Assembly (NCBI GenBank): GCA_947311845.1
Contig: CAMZMU010000069.1
Coordinates: 12,920,950 to 12,984,949 of the forward strand
DNA: 64,000 nucleotides
Direction: 5' to 3'
From: Poa pratensis
Taxonomy: Eukaryota; Streptophyta; Magnoliopsida; Poales; Poaceae
Position 1 is the first letter of the stretch. Each line of letters starts with the position of its first letter. Below, piece by piece: positions 47,525-59,882 of this stretch. The translations under genes and the position numbers were made by a program. The notes under the pieces were generated by a model. It had not been told where the DNA came from. It ran no database searches and saw nothing but the letters and a program-made list of their open reading frames with translations.

Positions 47525-47532
47525 GCTGGTGC

Positions 47533-48320
47533 TCTGGTTCCAGTGCGTCACGATGGGGTGGGGTGGCAACCCCCATTCTTACATGTGGAGGTTCAGGCCA
47601 GCTATAGAGGTGTCGCAGCTTTGCGTCTGTCTCGGCCGGCTCTGGGCCGATCCGGCTCGTCAGCTGATGCAGGTGGCGAGAAAGGGGAGGGCGACTGGCG
47701 GTTAAAACTGAGCCGACTTCGGTCACGCGGACGATGACGACATCTATGTGTTGTTACCCTCATGAAGGCATTGTCATTGCAGCTCTCGTCTCCTTGTTCG
47801 GGCTACTACGGGGAAACCATAGATCTGGATCTTCCGGATCATACGATGACGTCGCTCGACGCCGTTCTCTCTCCTGGGGGCATCATTTTGGAGTAGACGC
47901 TGGAGGGATCAAAAGGTGGAGTGGTGTGGCTCTACCACATCGATCACAGAGGGTCTCAGCGGCGTGGCACTGTGGAGTCTCGGTGGCGGATGTGTGATGA
48001 AGGACGCACGCAGAGCGGTGGCGCTATCTGGCGTGGACGGCAGACCTAGCAAGATCAATATGTTGATCCTTGTCCTGAATATGGGTTGGCGGAATAGGTG
48101 GCGGCTTCTCGAGCATGCACATGAGGTGAGCTCTGGGAGTCTGCTGGACCGGTTTGTGCTCCTGCCTCACCGTTGGGCGGCTTGTTGAGGCCTCCAGATT
48201 TACATGGTGGGGCATTGCCGTGAGCTTAGGGGCACATGACCCTGATCATGGCCACTCCCATTAACAAACTTGTAGGTTGAGTAACAAATGTCGCTGGCAA
48301 GGTGGCTTCGCATTGATCGA
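47533..48320. other. Repeat-like sequence, unassigned
   Basis: GC-rich with short frames (for example 47916-48188, +) and no known domain. The style resembles LINE or processed leader sequence, without termini I can place. Confidence 0.35.
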
Positions 48321-48777
48321 TGACGTGGTGTTAACACATCAAATCCCATAGTTCGGTACCTAGGGTTGAGATTAAGGGGGAGAGACGTGGTAGCGCTGGT
48401 AGTATCGTCGGCTGACAAGCAAGGTTTACCCAGGTTCAGGCCCCTAGAGGGTAACACCCTACTTCCTACTTGTCTGGTTATTGATGTATGAGGTGTAGAA
48501 AGGAGCTACAATGGCGTCCCGGCGAGATGCAATCTTGCTAGGGCTTTGGTGGTATGAGTATTGCGTGACCTAGATCAGCGGCCCTCCCAGCCTTTATATA
48601 GGAAGCTGGGTCTCGGGGATTCGTAACCAATTAGGTTTACAGGTAAGGTAGGTTTCTACCGACTTAGGCTCTACTTGTCTTGGGGAGTACGCCATCTTCT
48701 TGGGCCCCCTTCGTGGGCCTTGATCGCTGATTGTTGGCAGGCCTGTTCATGGGCCTCCGAATGGTAGGCCCACGTCA
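48321..48777 (-). repeat. LTR on minus strand (~457 bp)
   Basis: On - it begins TGACGTGGGCC (48777) and ends CCACGTCA (48321), an 8-base inverted terminus. A TATA-like tatataaagg (read on -, about 48602) is inside. The left boundary is chosen by this symmetry and is less sure than the right. Confidence 0.65.
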
Positions 48778-49659
48778 GTAGCCCCCGAGTGCTTGGTCAA
48801 ATCGAAAAATCGGACAGGGATCGACGGGTCTTACCTTTGCACCATGTGCGTAGCATCCAAGATATATGCGGCGGACGCAACTCGGGGAATTATGGTCGAT
48901 ATTTGCATAAGGTTAAGCAACCAAGTCGAGTAAGATTCGATCTGAGTCGAGTAAGCTTGAACTGCTCGTTTTGGACAACTTAACGTTTTTTATCTGGTGC
49001 GCGACAGCGCTCCCGATGGGAGTAGCCCACCGAGATTGTGCTTAATTTCTTGCAGTTGAGTATAATCTCAAAGCTTTGAAACTTTTACGGCAGTCTATGA
49101 AATTTTTGATTCGCTCCCGATGGGAGTTACATGCCTTAGCCTATGAGGTGGTCGAGTGACCAATTTGGCTTAGTTCGTATATTTTTCTCAGAGACGACCT
49201 TCTTAGGGACTCGAGTGCTTTTTTGAGCGTGGCGCTTTTGATGACGTCAGGGATGACGCGTTTGGCGACTGCGCCATCTGACAAGCGGGTGCGTGCTTGT
49301 GATGCGATAGATGGGACGTGACGCGTGGGCCCTACATGGCTGTGTTGACCGAGGACGGTGCCGTTTGGACTAGATTTGACCACTCTGGTGCGGTTTTCAC
49401 GGCGCCGTGATGATGGCCTCCTCGTTTCCCGTGCGTAGTGGTCGGAGTGGCCGGCAATGGTTGCTCTCCGACGCTGCCACGTATATGGCTGGATGCGCGT
49501 TGCGGCGCACGATCTCCCATCAACGGTGGGGATCGGTGGCCTATGTGAATAAGTAAGGGGACGGCGGGGTGAATTATTTTCACTTGTCATATTCTCCCCG
49601 CCCCCGCTGCCTTTGCTTCTTCTTCTTCCTTTGCTCTCCACCCCCATAGCCATTGTCGC

Positions 49660-52600
49660 CATGACAAGGAGAAGAGAGCTGCCGCGGGCGCCGCTTCTGC
49701 CGCCGTTACTGCCACGGCCGTCCCTGCCACGACCACAAGCGACGCGGCCCCGATGAAGAAAAGGGCCGGTGACTGGACGAGGTCCACCTTGAAGGCCTCG
49801 AAGCTTGACGGGTACCGGCAGGATGGGTGGCTTCCCTCCGCCACGCTGCTGCCGACTCGTGTTCCCAGCGACGAGGTAAGCCCTCAACCCAGGGAGGGCG
49901 AGCGCGTTTGCTTTCATGATTTCATGAATAGGGGATTTTCTTTCCCTATTCACGATTTCGTGCGTGCTTTGATGTACGCGTACAAGGTGCAGCTGCATGA
50001 TTTCACCCCCAACTCCATGCTGCACATCACCGTTTTCTTCGTGCTTTGCGAGTGATTTTTGGGGGTGCATCCGCATTGGGGTCTTTGGAAGAAGATGTTC
50101 AATGTGAAGAGGAACGCCGACCCGGATGGCATGTATGCTGTCGGCGGCTTCAACTTCCAGGCTCGCAAGGAGGTCGAGTACTTTGATCTGCAGCAAGTTG
50201 AGTCCGCGCAGGGCTGGAGGAAGAAATGGTTCTACTTCAGCACCCAGCAAGAAGGGCTGCGGGAGTTTGATGCCTACGCGCCTGATAACCCCCAAGAACA
50301 AGGGATCACTGTAGCACCTCTCAATGTGGAAGTAAGATATCGATCCGCAGGAGCAAGAAGAAAAAGTTATCTATTCCCTACAACTAAAGTTTCACAAGTT
50401 TTAGTTGATTATGCACTAAACAAGTTTAAGGAACAAGATGGTTGATTTAATGGATGGGAATGTAACAAAACAAGAATGTAAAAGTGTCCCAATCCTTTTC
50501 AATGCAAGAGGACAAGACAAATGTTTTCTCTTATAGGAACAATGGACATGGGTTCATGGGTTCACTTAATCCTCTCTCTCATCTACGGTGATTATCATAT
50601 TATAGATAAAGTACACACAATTGTCATGTTTTAATGGTAGTTTTTATAACGGCTATATGTCCTAAAACACATAGTTGAAAGAAGTACTCATTTGTGTTGC
50701 TAGGTCACCCTCGTAAGGCTAGCGTGGTTGCTCTCACTCCCACATCATACTCTTCCTTTTTACCCCAGATAAAGGATGTTGGGCTGTATTTCACATGTCA
50801 CTCAATACATATGTCGTTGTCACATCGGCCATCCCGTACCTACATACATCATACTTCATAATGGACAATATTCTAAATACTAGTGCAATGATTCATATTT
50901 CGTGTGCATGACCACATCTCTCTCATCTATCCACACTTGGTGGTGTCAATCACCTCATGACAAGGATAAACAAGGCATTATGCATAAATCAAATCATCAC
51001 ATGTATCATAGAATATCTCCAAAGTATGACAAATCATAAAAGCTCCAACACAATGGTAAATGTATAGCAAATCATCTCATACCACAATATCCACCATAAG
51101 AATTACATAGATAGATCCATACTTATGCAAATCACATCATATGGACTCCAACAACGATCATACATAGAGAGATTAGATCAAGTTACCACCACAAACCCAA
51201 AGTCCAGGGGGTGGACTACTCCCCCTTCATCATGGAGACGGTGGAGAAGTCGTTGGAGAAGATGGAGAGGTTGATGAAGAGGTGCAGCCCGGAGTGGAGG
51301 CGGCGACCCGCAGCAGCCCACGGTGGCGGCGGCTGCCCTTGGTGATGAGGATTGTGTGGAGGAGGTTCTCCTCCCCCAGACGGCTGCCTGGGAGGAGGAA
51401 AATTCGTGGTCCTGGGGGCCTCTCACGACCTAGGGTTTCCTTCTTTATATAGACTCTCGGATTTCCGTCACCCCCTTTTAGGGTTTCAACAAAACGGGCC
51501 TACAGGCCGTGTCTGAACTCCGATTGGGCTGATCTCGGGCTTAAAATCTTCGTATGGAAAATTGTGACAACTTTCTCTTTAATTTGATTTCCATTGGACG
51601 CCATCTTCGAGAGTCAAACTGACAATCTTCGTAAAAAGTTCTCAGACAGATTTCAGGAAAGTCCCAATTTGACTCCAATAAGGTTTCCTTTTGTATTTTT
51701 GATAATTCCTACACAACAAATAGGAAAACAAGAAGATTTTGCACTTTGGCAACTATTAGTAGGTTATTCTAATAAATGTCATAATATGATATAAAGTGTA
51801 TATAAAACATGTGCCAATTGACATAAAACATGCATGGAACATAAAAAATTATAGATACGTTTGGGACGTATCAGCGCCTCTAGTCAAGACTCGAGCTTGG
51901 TTGCACCAGACGTCCACCGCTGAAGAAGCAGAGGTGAAACCTTTGATGGCGAGAATTGTTGGGCTCATGAAGATTGTCGGCCGCGAAGTGAGCGGCCTTC
52001 ATCTGATTTCACTGTTCATAAAAAGGGGTGTGCAGCCTTTGCGAGTGCGGGCGCACTCGATGTGGGAGTTCCAGGGCGTGCATGACCCAACGCGCCTGGC
52101 AGGAGAGGAGCCTCTACCGTCAAAGAGGAAGGTGGAAATTCGGGTTCGGGCGATGACCAAGCTGACAGCGAACGACGCATGCCCTCTCGACTGCCCGATT
52201 GACGCGTTCGACAGCGAGCACCTGCTGCCGGAGGTATGTCTTGTCTTATGCTTTTCCCTTTACGGAAGATATGTCTTTTCGACTGAATCTTTCTGATTTA
52301 TTATGTGCAGGGTCACACTTCTTCCAGGCGCTTGCCTCCACTTCCCGAAGATGGGGAGACTGCGGAGGTAGAGATGCTATTGGCCGAGCCGGACCTCAAC
52401 GATATTTATCTCGCCTCCACACGCACGCCAACTGATGAGGTGGAGGAGTTCGAGAAGGAGGAAGAGGACGAGCTGCCGCCTAAGCGACGCCGCGTGGATG
52501 AAACGACGTCGACGACGGCCAGCTCACCTCCACTAGCCGATCATGGCGAAGACTCGGGTTCCTCTTCACCTGACTCGAAAGAGCCTAGGGCTGTGACTCC

Positions 52601-52960
52601 ACTGCGCGCGGTTTCACCTGAGGTTGCACCGGAGTTCGTTGCGCACTTGGACTACACATGCCTTCTGAGTTCTGATGATGATGATGCAAGGTAATCACTC
52701 GCTTATTTGATCAGGTCGTATGTTTTCCCTGCTTCTGTCTTCTTTGTCTGATTGTTGCTGTTCAGCCCGGACAAGGACGCTCTGCCGAAGGGTGATGCTC
52801 CACCATCGCCTACATCGTATCCAGGAGTCGCTGCTCAAACGGAGACACGGCAGTCTACCCCAGCGAGTACGCCACCTAAGCCGCAGCAAGACGTGCCTTC
52901 TTCTTCAGGTGCTGCGCTACCAGCACACTATGATCACGTAAGTGTCCTTTGACCCTTTAA
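49660..52960 (+). pseudogene. Accessory ORF of Gypsy remnant (Transposase_28-like), split by a solo LTR
   Basis: Same family of product as the - strand ORF at 4-3900: the N-terminal block shows GFSFPIHDFVRALM and FLGVHPHWGLWKKMFNVKR (49930-50110). A solo LTR interrupts it at 50283-51873. Coding resumes with LVKTRAWLHQTS and ends its exon at HLLPE, before a gtatgt donor (52233). The next exon starts after gtgcag near 52311 (HTSSRRLPPLPEDGE) and is acidic, with PPKRRR and DDDD; another probably starts near 52769. Damage: a one-base frame change right after the ATG near 49660, an in-frame TGA at about 50053, and the LTR insertion. It has no known function. Confidence 0.65.
50283..51873 (-). mobile_element. 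Solo LTR (1591 bp)
   Basis: On - it starts TGATACGTCCCAAACG and ends GGGGGTTATCA. A perfect 5-bp target duplication gcgcc flanks it (50278-50282 and 51874-51878). Its 50283-51260 part is the inverse of the LTRs at 6315-7904 and 11457-13001 (for example the word 'ctcctgcggatcgata'), but its other end is of the TGATACGTC type, so it is a related but different LTR subfamily. No internal region remains: unequal recombination between two LTRs. Confidence 0.92.
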
Positions 52961-53494
52961 GTGTTTTATCGGGTGCGCGGCAGCGCTCCCAATGGGAGTA
53001 GCCCTCGAGGCTATGTGCAACTAATTGTAGTTGGGCATAGGCTCAAGTGCCTTCGCTTTGTGTCTGGTTTCCTGAGTTTGTTGCCTTCTTTTTAGCAAAT
53101 AAATTAAATTGCACCTAAACTCGCACCACTGCCCCATTTTATTTTCATGTGATGCTCTCAGTGACCATGTGCATGGTCATACGGGAAACCATTATATGAA
53201 ATTGTGCCTTTTGCGATCTTGCAAAAATAGATGGGTGATAAGGTTTTGAGAGTGTATCGACACGATTGTTCGCTTGATCGATTACATCCTTTACGGTGAT
53301 GGGCGACTTCTTCGACTACAACATCATTATGGCGATGTCTAGCAACAATTGACGGGGATGTACCCTTTGGGTCCCCTACCATTGTCATACCTGGTGCGGC
53401 CCAGCTGAAGGCGCACACGGTGGCCCACGAAGCACAACAAGCCACGACTTACAGTACAAGGAAAGGACTCCAAGACGTAGTCTACTAGGACTCA
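52961..53494. other. Noncoding internal sequence of Gypsy remnant
   Basis: Contains the recurring 'gcgctcccaatgggagtagccc' word near 52984. No supported gene. Confidence 0.4.
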
Positions 53495-53509
53495 TGTAAA
53501 CCCAACCTG

Positions 53510-54727
53510 AAGAAATAGGCTTTCGCCCCGCTATATTAATATAGCAACCACACCGATACAAGACAACAAACCAAATAGAAAGCAAGGGCAAGGGAGAATA
53601 CTGGGGCAACAGCAGAGACATGCCCAAAAAAAGAAATGAAGCCTAAGGCGAAGTGACAAAATGAAGATGACCCTCCACTGGTGCGCCCTCTCCGTCTTTG
53701 TCCCACCACGATCCAGGCACTCCGAAGCGCTCCGTGCCAAGCAGCCCCTTTCGGAGGGGAAGCACCGTCGACACGGCGCTGCTACCCGGACCAGAGGTCC
53801 TAGGGTTTCCTCCGGCACGCAGAGTATAGTGGGCAAGGGGTTCCCACGACGTCCTCCAGGAAGGCATAGTGCCACACATCGGCGGCACCACATCATGGTC
53901 AGACTAGCTGACAGGGATTTCTCCCGACCCCTATCCACAAGCACACCCTAGCACAAGGAGCACCACCACCCGACATCGCCAACCACCAACAAGCGCCACC
54001 CCGATCTTGAGTCGTCCTCATCTGTTGCTTCATGATACTAGCAAGTGGCCTGAAAGGCGGCAGCATACGACATCGTCGGGACGGAAGACAGCAGCCTCGC
54101 AGCCACGCGGGAGGTACCCACCTCCACCGCCGAGAGGCAGTCATCGACCGGACAGAGCAGCGGGGGCACACCAGGCCCCAGCGGGGCCCGGCCGAGCCCG
54201 GATGGGCCCGTAAAGCCCCGGCCGCCCTGCTGCAATATGCAGGCCGCAATGCCGCCGTCGCCGTCCCGGACTCAGTCGTCGCCGCCACCTCCAGAAAGTC
54301 CCGCAGCCGCAGCACCCCGCCCGCCCAGGCCCATCTGGGCCCGCCCAAGCCCATCTAGGGCCCGAGGCGTCCAGATCAAGGCCAATCCGGCCACCGGCGA
54401 CCGCAGCCATGGATCTCCGCCAAGGGCGCCGTCACCAGCATCACCCGGCCGCGCCGGAACTTGGACTCCCGAAGAGCACCGCCACCAAGGAGGGAGAGGC
54501 CCCGACCGGCCCTCCAGGACGCGGGGAAGGGAAGGCCACCGCCGGCGTCGCCCGGCATGGCCCGACGACCCCTGCCGGCGGCGGCGACGGTGGGAGGGGG
54601 TGGAGGAGAGGAGAGAGGCGGCCAGCGGCAGGGAGCGCCCCGTCGCCCTCGGGGGGGGGGGGGGGAGAGGGGCGAGACGGGGTAGGTCGTAGCGGGTCTC
54701 AGAACCATATGGCAGAGGGGGCCTCCC
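53510..54727 (-). mobile_element. LINE-like retroposon, internally shortened (1218 bp)
   Basis: A perfect 15-bp direct repeat tgtaaacccaacctg flanks it (53495-53509 and 54728-54742). On -, the 3' end reads ...ttaatatagcggggcgaaagcctatttctt, in the style of plant LINE 3' ends, and the 5' end is GC-rich with a 15-G run (read on +, 54651-54665). No reverse transcriptase is present. Confidence 0.68.
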
Positions 54728-54742
54728 TGTAAACCCAACCTG

Positions 54743-57739
54743 GCTCCCTTTATAAAGCCAGACAGAGGCACCCCCATAGGCATATCCATACGAGGCACAA
54801 CATACATGCCATAGACATAGCGAGACCACGTCTCACCTCATCGCCATTGCGGCCACCATGTAACATCACCATTATCATCAATACAAGATCAGACAAGCAG
54901 GATGTAGGTCTTTACCTCACAATGAGGGGCCAAACCGGGGTAAATCCCTGCTTGTCAGCCGTCCGATACTACCAACGCGCCATCTTCTCTCCCTATACGA
55001 AACCCTAGGTATCTCACCTTGGATTTGCCGTGGTAACCCCACGTCAATCGATGTATTGAATTGCGAGACTTTGTTGAATAATATAATAAAAATGTGTGCA
55101 TCTGTTTGATGCAACAGAGGTGTTTCCACCTCCCTTTCGGAAAAAAATCCACCCCAACTACCTTGCAACTGCCGGAGCAGGCCATCCGATGGCGGCAGAG
55201 CGTTGTCAAGCTTTTTTGTTTTCTCCTGCTTTAGTGGTCTCTGTCCCGTCCACTTCTTTGATCTGGCTACTGTAGGTTGTCCTCGATCTGGTCCTAGCTG
55301 GCCGCCTTAGATTTAGTTTACGACAATCTCTGTGTGGGTTGGCGACTCCTCAGTGCATGTATCTCCACCTCTGGGTGCACTAATACAACCCGGATTCCGA
55401 GGTCATTGACCCGACCGAATCCCAGACTTCTCCACCCGTGGTCTACATGGACATAAGCAGGGCACTTCTAAACATCTAGATTGGATGGGATCCGGTCATG
55501 CGTGTTCGTAAACCTCGGCCCATGCGGCTTTAAAGAGGCGTGTTGTGTAACCCGCTTCTTCTCGGCACCATCGTGCTCATTGGCATTGTCATCTACACCG
55601 TGATTACCATGGTGCTAGCATAGTTGGGGAATGTCAAGCCAGTTATCATTGGAAGGCCAAAAGGTCTCGATGGCTCAAGTCGAGTTCGAATCTGCTAAGT
55701 AATGGTGGAGGCAGATCGGATGCGATGAAGTCTGCACTTTACAGGCCGTCTTGTGGGCATGGTTTTGTTTGCGCAAATGGCAGAGGCAGGGACCAGTGGG
55801 GGCCTCCCCCCCCCCCCCCCCCCCCACACACCCCAGGCTTGATATTTCCTCCTAGGTCTCTGCTTTATTATGTTAAAGGGTATGTATTTTCTACCCTAGC
55901 CTCCTTATACTTGTATTTTCAACTCTACCCCCCCCCCCCCCCCCCCGAGATAATTTTTTATGTGTCCCCCATGCGTTTATGGGACGCTGTCCACATCAAA
56001 ACCGTACGCGTGAGAACTGTTGGCCTAATGGCTGGCGATTGGCAGCAACGTCCTTGACAAGTGGGGGGCAGCAACACTAGGTAATTTGATTTTTGGTGGT
56101 GTATTTCGAGTATCGAGTCTCAAGAAACTCTTAGATATGATCTTCATTGGTTGTACCTGCCAATGGTGGACTTTTGTTGAAGGCATTGTCTAAAAATTTA
56201 AGACTTTCTCTTGCGTGAAAACACATGATTCTATGATTGTACGACAACGGTGTTTTGCGGTTCGATGTTGCCATTGGTGGTGGTTTGGACATGTCGGGTG
56301 GGCCACGTTATACCCTGAGGACTAGCCGTATATGGTATAGAGATACAAGGGCGCTCAACCAAAATTGTACCACATACGTCATGCTAGCCAATTGGTTGTT
56401 CTATCAGTTATTATCCTGGCGATTTGTACAACCAATGTACATTTGGACAAGGTGGACGTAACCTTTGACTGCAGTTTACTTATAGAAAAAAGAATGTAGT
56501 AAAAGATGAGTATACATGTCTAAACTAAAATTCTCAATGTAATAGGTGTTTCTCTTATAGGCACAATAATGCATCTTGAGAGAGATTCACTGGAACTAAG
56601 AATCCCAAGATAGCCGGCTAAAAAATTTGTTGTAGCATTCCCGTTGGTAAAAAGTTGGGTCTGCCACTAGGTTTGGCTCCAGCTGCTGTGAGTGGTTAAT
56701 CACTGTGGTAAATCGACAAGTTATTAATTAATATTATGTTGGCTCAGAGTCTAGATGTAATCGGTGTCTCGAGAGGTACAAACAATATTGTTTTCCTCGT
56801 TGGCGACTTGTGAGCCATATAATTTTTATTGTAATACTTTCTCTCAATCTTAATGGCATTCTAATCATTTGCATGTTCTTGAAGAAAAAGTGACGTACAT
56901 CAAGATTAAGGTGTCCTACTGTCCTCTGCTTAGCTCACTGCTTACATCGGTGGAAGGAAATACTCGCTCGCTGTCTACATCGTCGCGAGATAAACATGAC
57001 ATGAGATTATTAGAGTAAAAAGAAACTACCTCGGTCACGCGTGCTTCCTGAACTATAACGCAATCAGCTGATCTTCCCTCCCCGTAACTAGTTGTCGACC
57101 TCGCGTGCTGTCGCTCCAATGAAAACCACAAACACAACCAGCTGAATATATAGCTGATAAGCACTGCAGCGGGTGAGCAATTCTCTTTCAAATCTGCAGT
57201 TAACCTCGACTCCTCGTTCACAATCACAAGGTTCCATGCTTCTCCTTCTCCAAAGATCAAGTCAAACTGTGTCGTTGCAAAAAACTTGCTTCAAAGTGTT
57301 CAAAGATTTCATTTTCAAAGAACCTGCATAAATCCTAATCAGCGCCAGATACATAAAGCCTGATCCCATCACAGCATTACTAACTGCCTGCCTTGCTTCC
57401 CCACCACTGCGGAGAGATATTGGATCGTTGTACCTCCCGCGCGCTACGATCTCGCGATCGATCTAGCTAATTAAGATGGAAATCTCTTTGTAGCCTGTGG
57501 AGCCTTAATTAAGCTCGATATATGCTGCAGAGGACCGTGGTACGTGACGATTTCAAGGCATAATTGGTTCTATACTACCTGTTGAACTTAATAGTCCTAA
57601 TTAAACTAGTCCTAGATGGTACTCTATGCATATGCATATCAGCATATGCCACGGTCTACGTACTGTTTAAATTCCACAGCACGTACGTGCGCGCCTGCAA
57701 CACTGACCAGGGGCAGGTCTTCGTTAGTGCTTTAATTAC
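54743..57739. other. Repeat-like intergenic DNA, no gene supported
   Basis: Two long poly-C tracts (55806-55825, 20 C; 55928-55946, 19 C). Short frames (55725-56057 +, 56916-57260 -) show no domain. A promoter-like 'ccctttataaagcc' at 54746-54759 lies next to the retroposon but leads to no ORF. Confidence 0.4.
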
Positions 57740-57741
57740 TA

Positions 57742-57844
57742 CTCCCTCCGTTCTGAAATATTTGACTCTAAAGTGAGTGTATCTAGATGTGTTTCTTATC
57801 TAGATACACTTAGTTAGAAGTCAAGTATTTGTGAACGGAGGGAG
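57742..57844. mobile_element. Stowaway MITE (103 bp)
   Basis: The ends ctccctccgttctg... and ...gaacggagggag are inverted; TA flanks (57740-57741 and 57845-57846). The centre pairs tatctagatg with tatctagata. Confidence 0.9.
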
Positions 57845-57846
57845 TA

Positions 57847-58860
57847 CCTAGGCAATACTGTCACGACAGGATAATGTCATATTCGACCAATATGCAATTT
57901 AATTGTTTGAGACTGTTTATGTGTATAGCACTTCTTACGAACTAGTGTATGCCATTAGTTTCTCTTTTTTGGGGGAACTTAATTAATTGTTCATTTAAAA
58001 CAAAGTTATAAAATGATTTTCTCGAATTAGTGGAACATGTTTTTGTAAAAACTAAACATTTTGTTAAGTTTGGTGCAACATTTTCCTACAAAATTGTAAA
58101 CATGTAATTCTAAAAGTAGTGTAGAATGCACGGTGAGCTGCAAAAATAAAAACTATGCGGGTTTTGTTGTCATTGTGGACAGAACTAGAGAGGTGGCATC
58201 TCTCGGTTGGACTGAGATCCAGTGACTTCACAAAGAGAAGTCACCAATGAACGGTATAGTGACATTACCCCGTTTTTGACCGTTGGATCGCAAACGGATG
58301 GATGGATGAATGTGAACAATCTACAAGATGCATGTGTTACAAGGTTTCGTCTACAGTCTGCGTGCTACATAACCACCAAAAAGTATCTTGCTACAATGTT
58401 TAATATTGACTGTCCATTTTCGATCTAACGGTAAAGTCACCACAGTTGGGAGCCTCTAATTGGATTCTGGAGATAGCACTAACATTATTTGTAAAGGTTT
58501 TGGTTGCCGCCTTAAAGGGCCACAATTAGTGGATCGTGGCACCCACCTTAGTGGAGGCAAGAGAAAAATAAGGTAAGCCATGGCGGCTATTAAAGAACCT
58601 TGTGACTTTGTGAGTCCACACCACTCTAACAGAGAGTAGCTTCACTTTTTTTTTCGAAATGGGGACTCCCTGGCCTCTGCATCGATTGATGCATATAACC
58701 TTCTATTAATTTATTAAAATTCAGAGGTTACAAAAGAGTACAACTCATGGATCACATAAGGTCGATACATGTATCAACCATCTAAAAAACAGGGATAACA
58801 GAAATTGGCGCTGCATTAACATGCTATTCTAAGATCAGAACGCCAATAGAGAGTTGCTTC
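57847..58860. other. No gene; flank of Gypsy insertion
   Basis: AT-rich. At 58628-58860 a T-run followed by 'cgaaatggggactccctggcctctgca' looks like the start of an old retroposon on -. The last five bases, gcttc (58856-58860), should be the 5' target duplication of the Gypsy element. Confidence 0.4.
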
Positions 58861-59860
58861 TGTCGGGGGCTACCCCCGGGTAGGGTCATGGTATGGTATA
58901 AGCAAGGTCTCAGGTGTGGGCCAGGTTACAGTAAAAGCCGACATACCTGGATCTCCGAAGTGACCAGGGTGTGATGTTGGTGCAAACCGACATAGGCAAA
59001 CCGAGGTAATCCGGGCCAGAGGGGACCGAGGTATCATGCTGGTGCAAACCGGCATATGTTGACCGAGACTTGGGATCCGAGATAAGGGATCCGAGATACC
59101 ATGACCGACATATGTATGTCGGTATCTCGTGTGTTCTCTTATGTGCAGGGAAGGTTATTCAGGAAAGGGAATCCGGCATATCCATGCCGGGTTACCGAGA
59201 TGAGGCACCCTATGTCGGACGGAGGTCAGCGCTGCTGTCACATCCCGTCTGGCACGGGAGCATCTGGCACGGAAGCGCCTGACACGGGAGCGTGCAGGAG
59301 GAGCGAGGTGACTGGTCTCCCCTCTGCTAACCAAGGACAGAGAGCAGGCTACGAGACAGGCATGGGCGTGCCATGTCCTGTCTCTAGCAGAGGGTACATT
59401 CTAGGTGTGCAGGAGATGGGCATGCCGTGTCCTGTCTCTGACAGGAGTGCCATCATGACATACCTTTGGCGTGGCTACAGTGCACCGCGAGGGGTACTTC
59501 GGTAACTCGGTTTAGCCTATAAATAGGGCTTCACCCCCTCCTGCGTGAGGGACGATGCGTTGGGTTTCATTTCCCCCCTCAGTTTCATCTTCATCCTTGA
59601 GCTTTCCTCCATTGTTGAGACATACAGCTCGAGGAGCACCTTGTACTTGTGATACCTCGGTTATATAGAGAGAGATAGGCAGGAGTAGGGGTGTTACCTC
59701 CTCACGAGGGCCCCGAACCTGGGTAGATCGTGGTGTGTTCTTGTGTGTGTGCTTTTCTGTGTGTGCTTCTTAGCGCGCTAGCCCTCTCCCGGATCCACCA
59801 GTGTCGATTGGCCCCACACTTTAGCCATCCTATGGCATCTGCCGTGATACCACCACGACA
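58861..59860 (+). repeat. 5' LTR of Gypsy element (1000 bp)
   Basis: It begins TGTCGGGGGCTACCCCCGGG and ends ACCACCACGACA. A TATA-like cctataaatagg is at about 59516. It contains a palindrome ccgacatatgtatgtcgg near 59104-59121. Confidence 0.92.
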
Positions 59861-59862
59861 GT

Positions 59863-59880
59863 TGGCGCCCACCGTGGGGC
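59863..59880 (+). other. Primer binding site
   Basis: TGGCGCCCACCGTGGGGC, two bases after the LTR. The style is common in grass Gypsy elements; I do not assign the primer tRNA with certainty. Confidence 0.75.
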
Positions 59881-59882
59881 CA

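Larger units (their letters stand above)
48321..53494 (-). mobile_element. Gypsy retrotransposon remnant, 3' part
   Basis: An LTR (48321-48777) lies on the - strand, followed on that strand's upstream side by the purine tract ctcgggggctac (48779-48790, read on -). The words 'gcgctcc(c/a)gatgggagtagccc' at 48996 and 52982 recur as internal repeats. The accessory ORF reads on + (49660-52960), opposite to the LTR. No gag-pol is recognisable to the right, so the 5' half is lost or displaced. Confidence 0.65.

Noticed and set aside
49141..50301. 386-codon frame on the minus strand
   Set aside because: Opposite to the accessory ORF block with recognisable family residues on +; the minus product has no recognisable feature.
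59730..59860. Coding start inside the LTR for the 552-codon frame
   Set aside because: The frame is open through the LTR end by chance; translation is expected to begin after the primer binding site.
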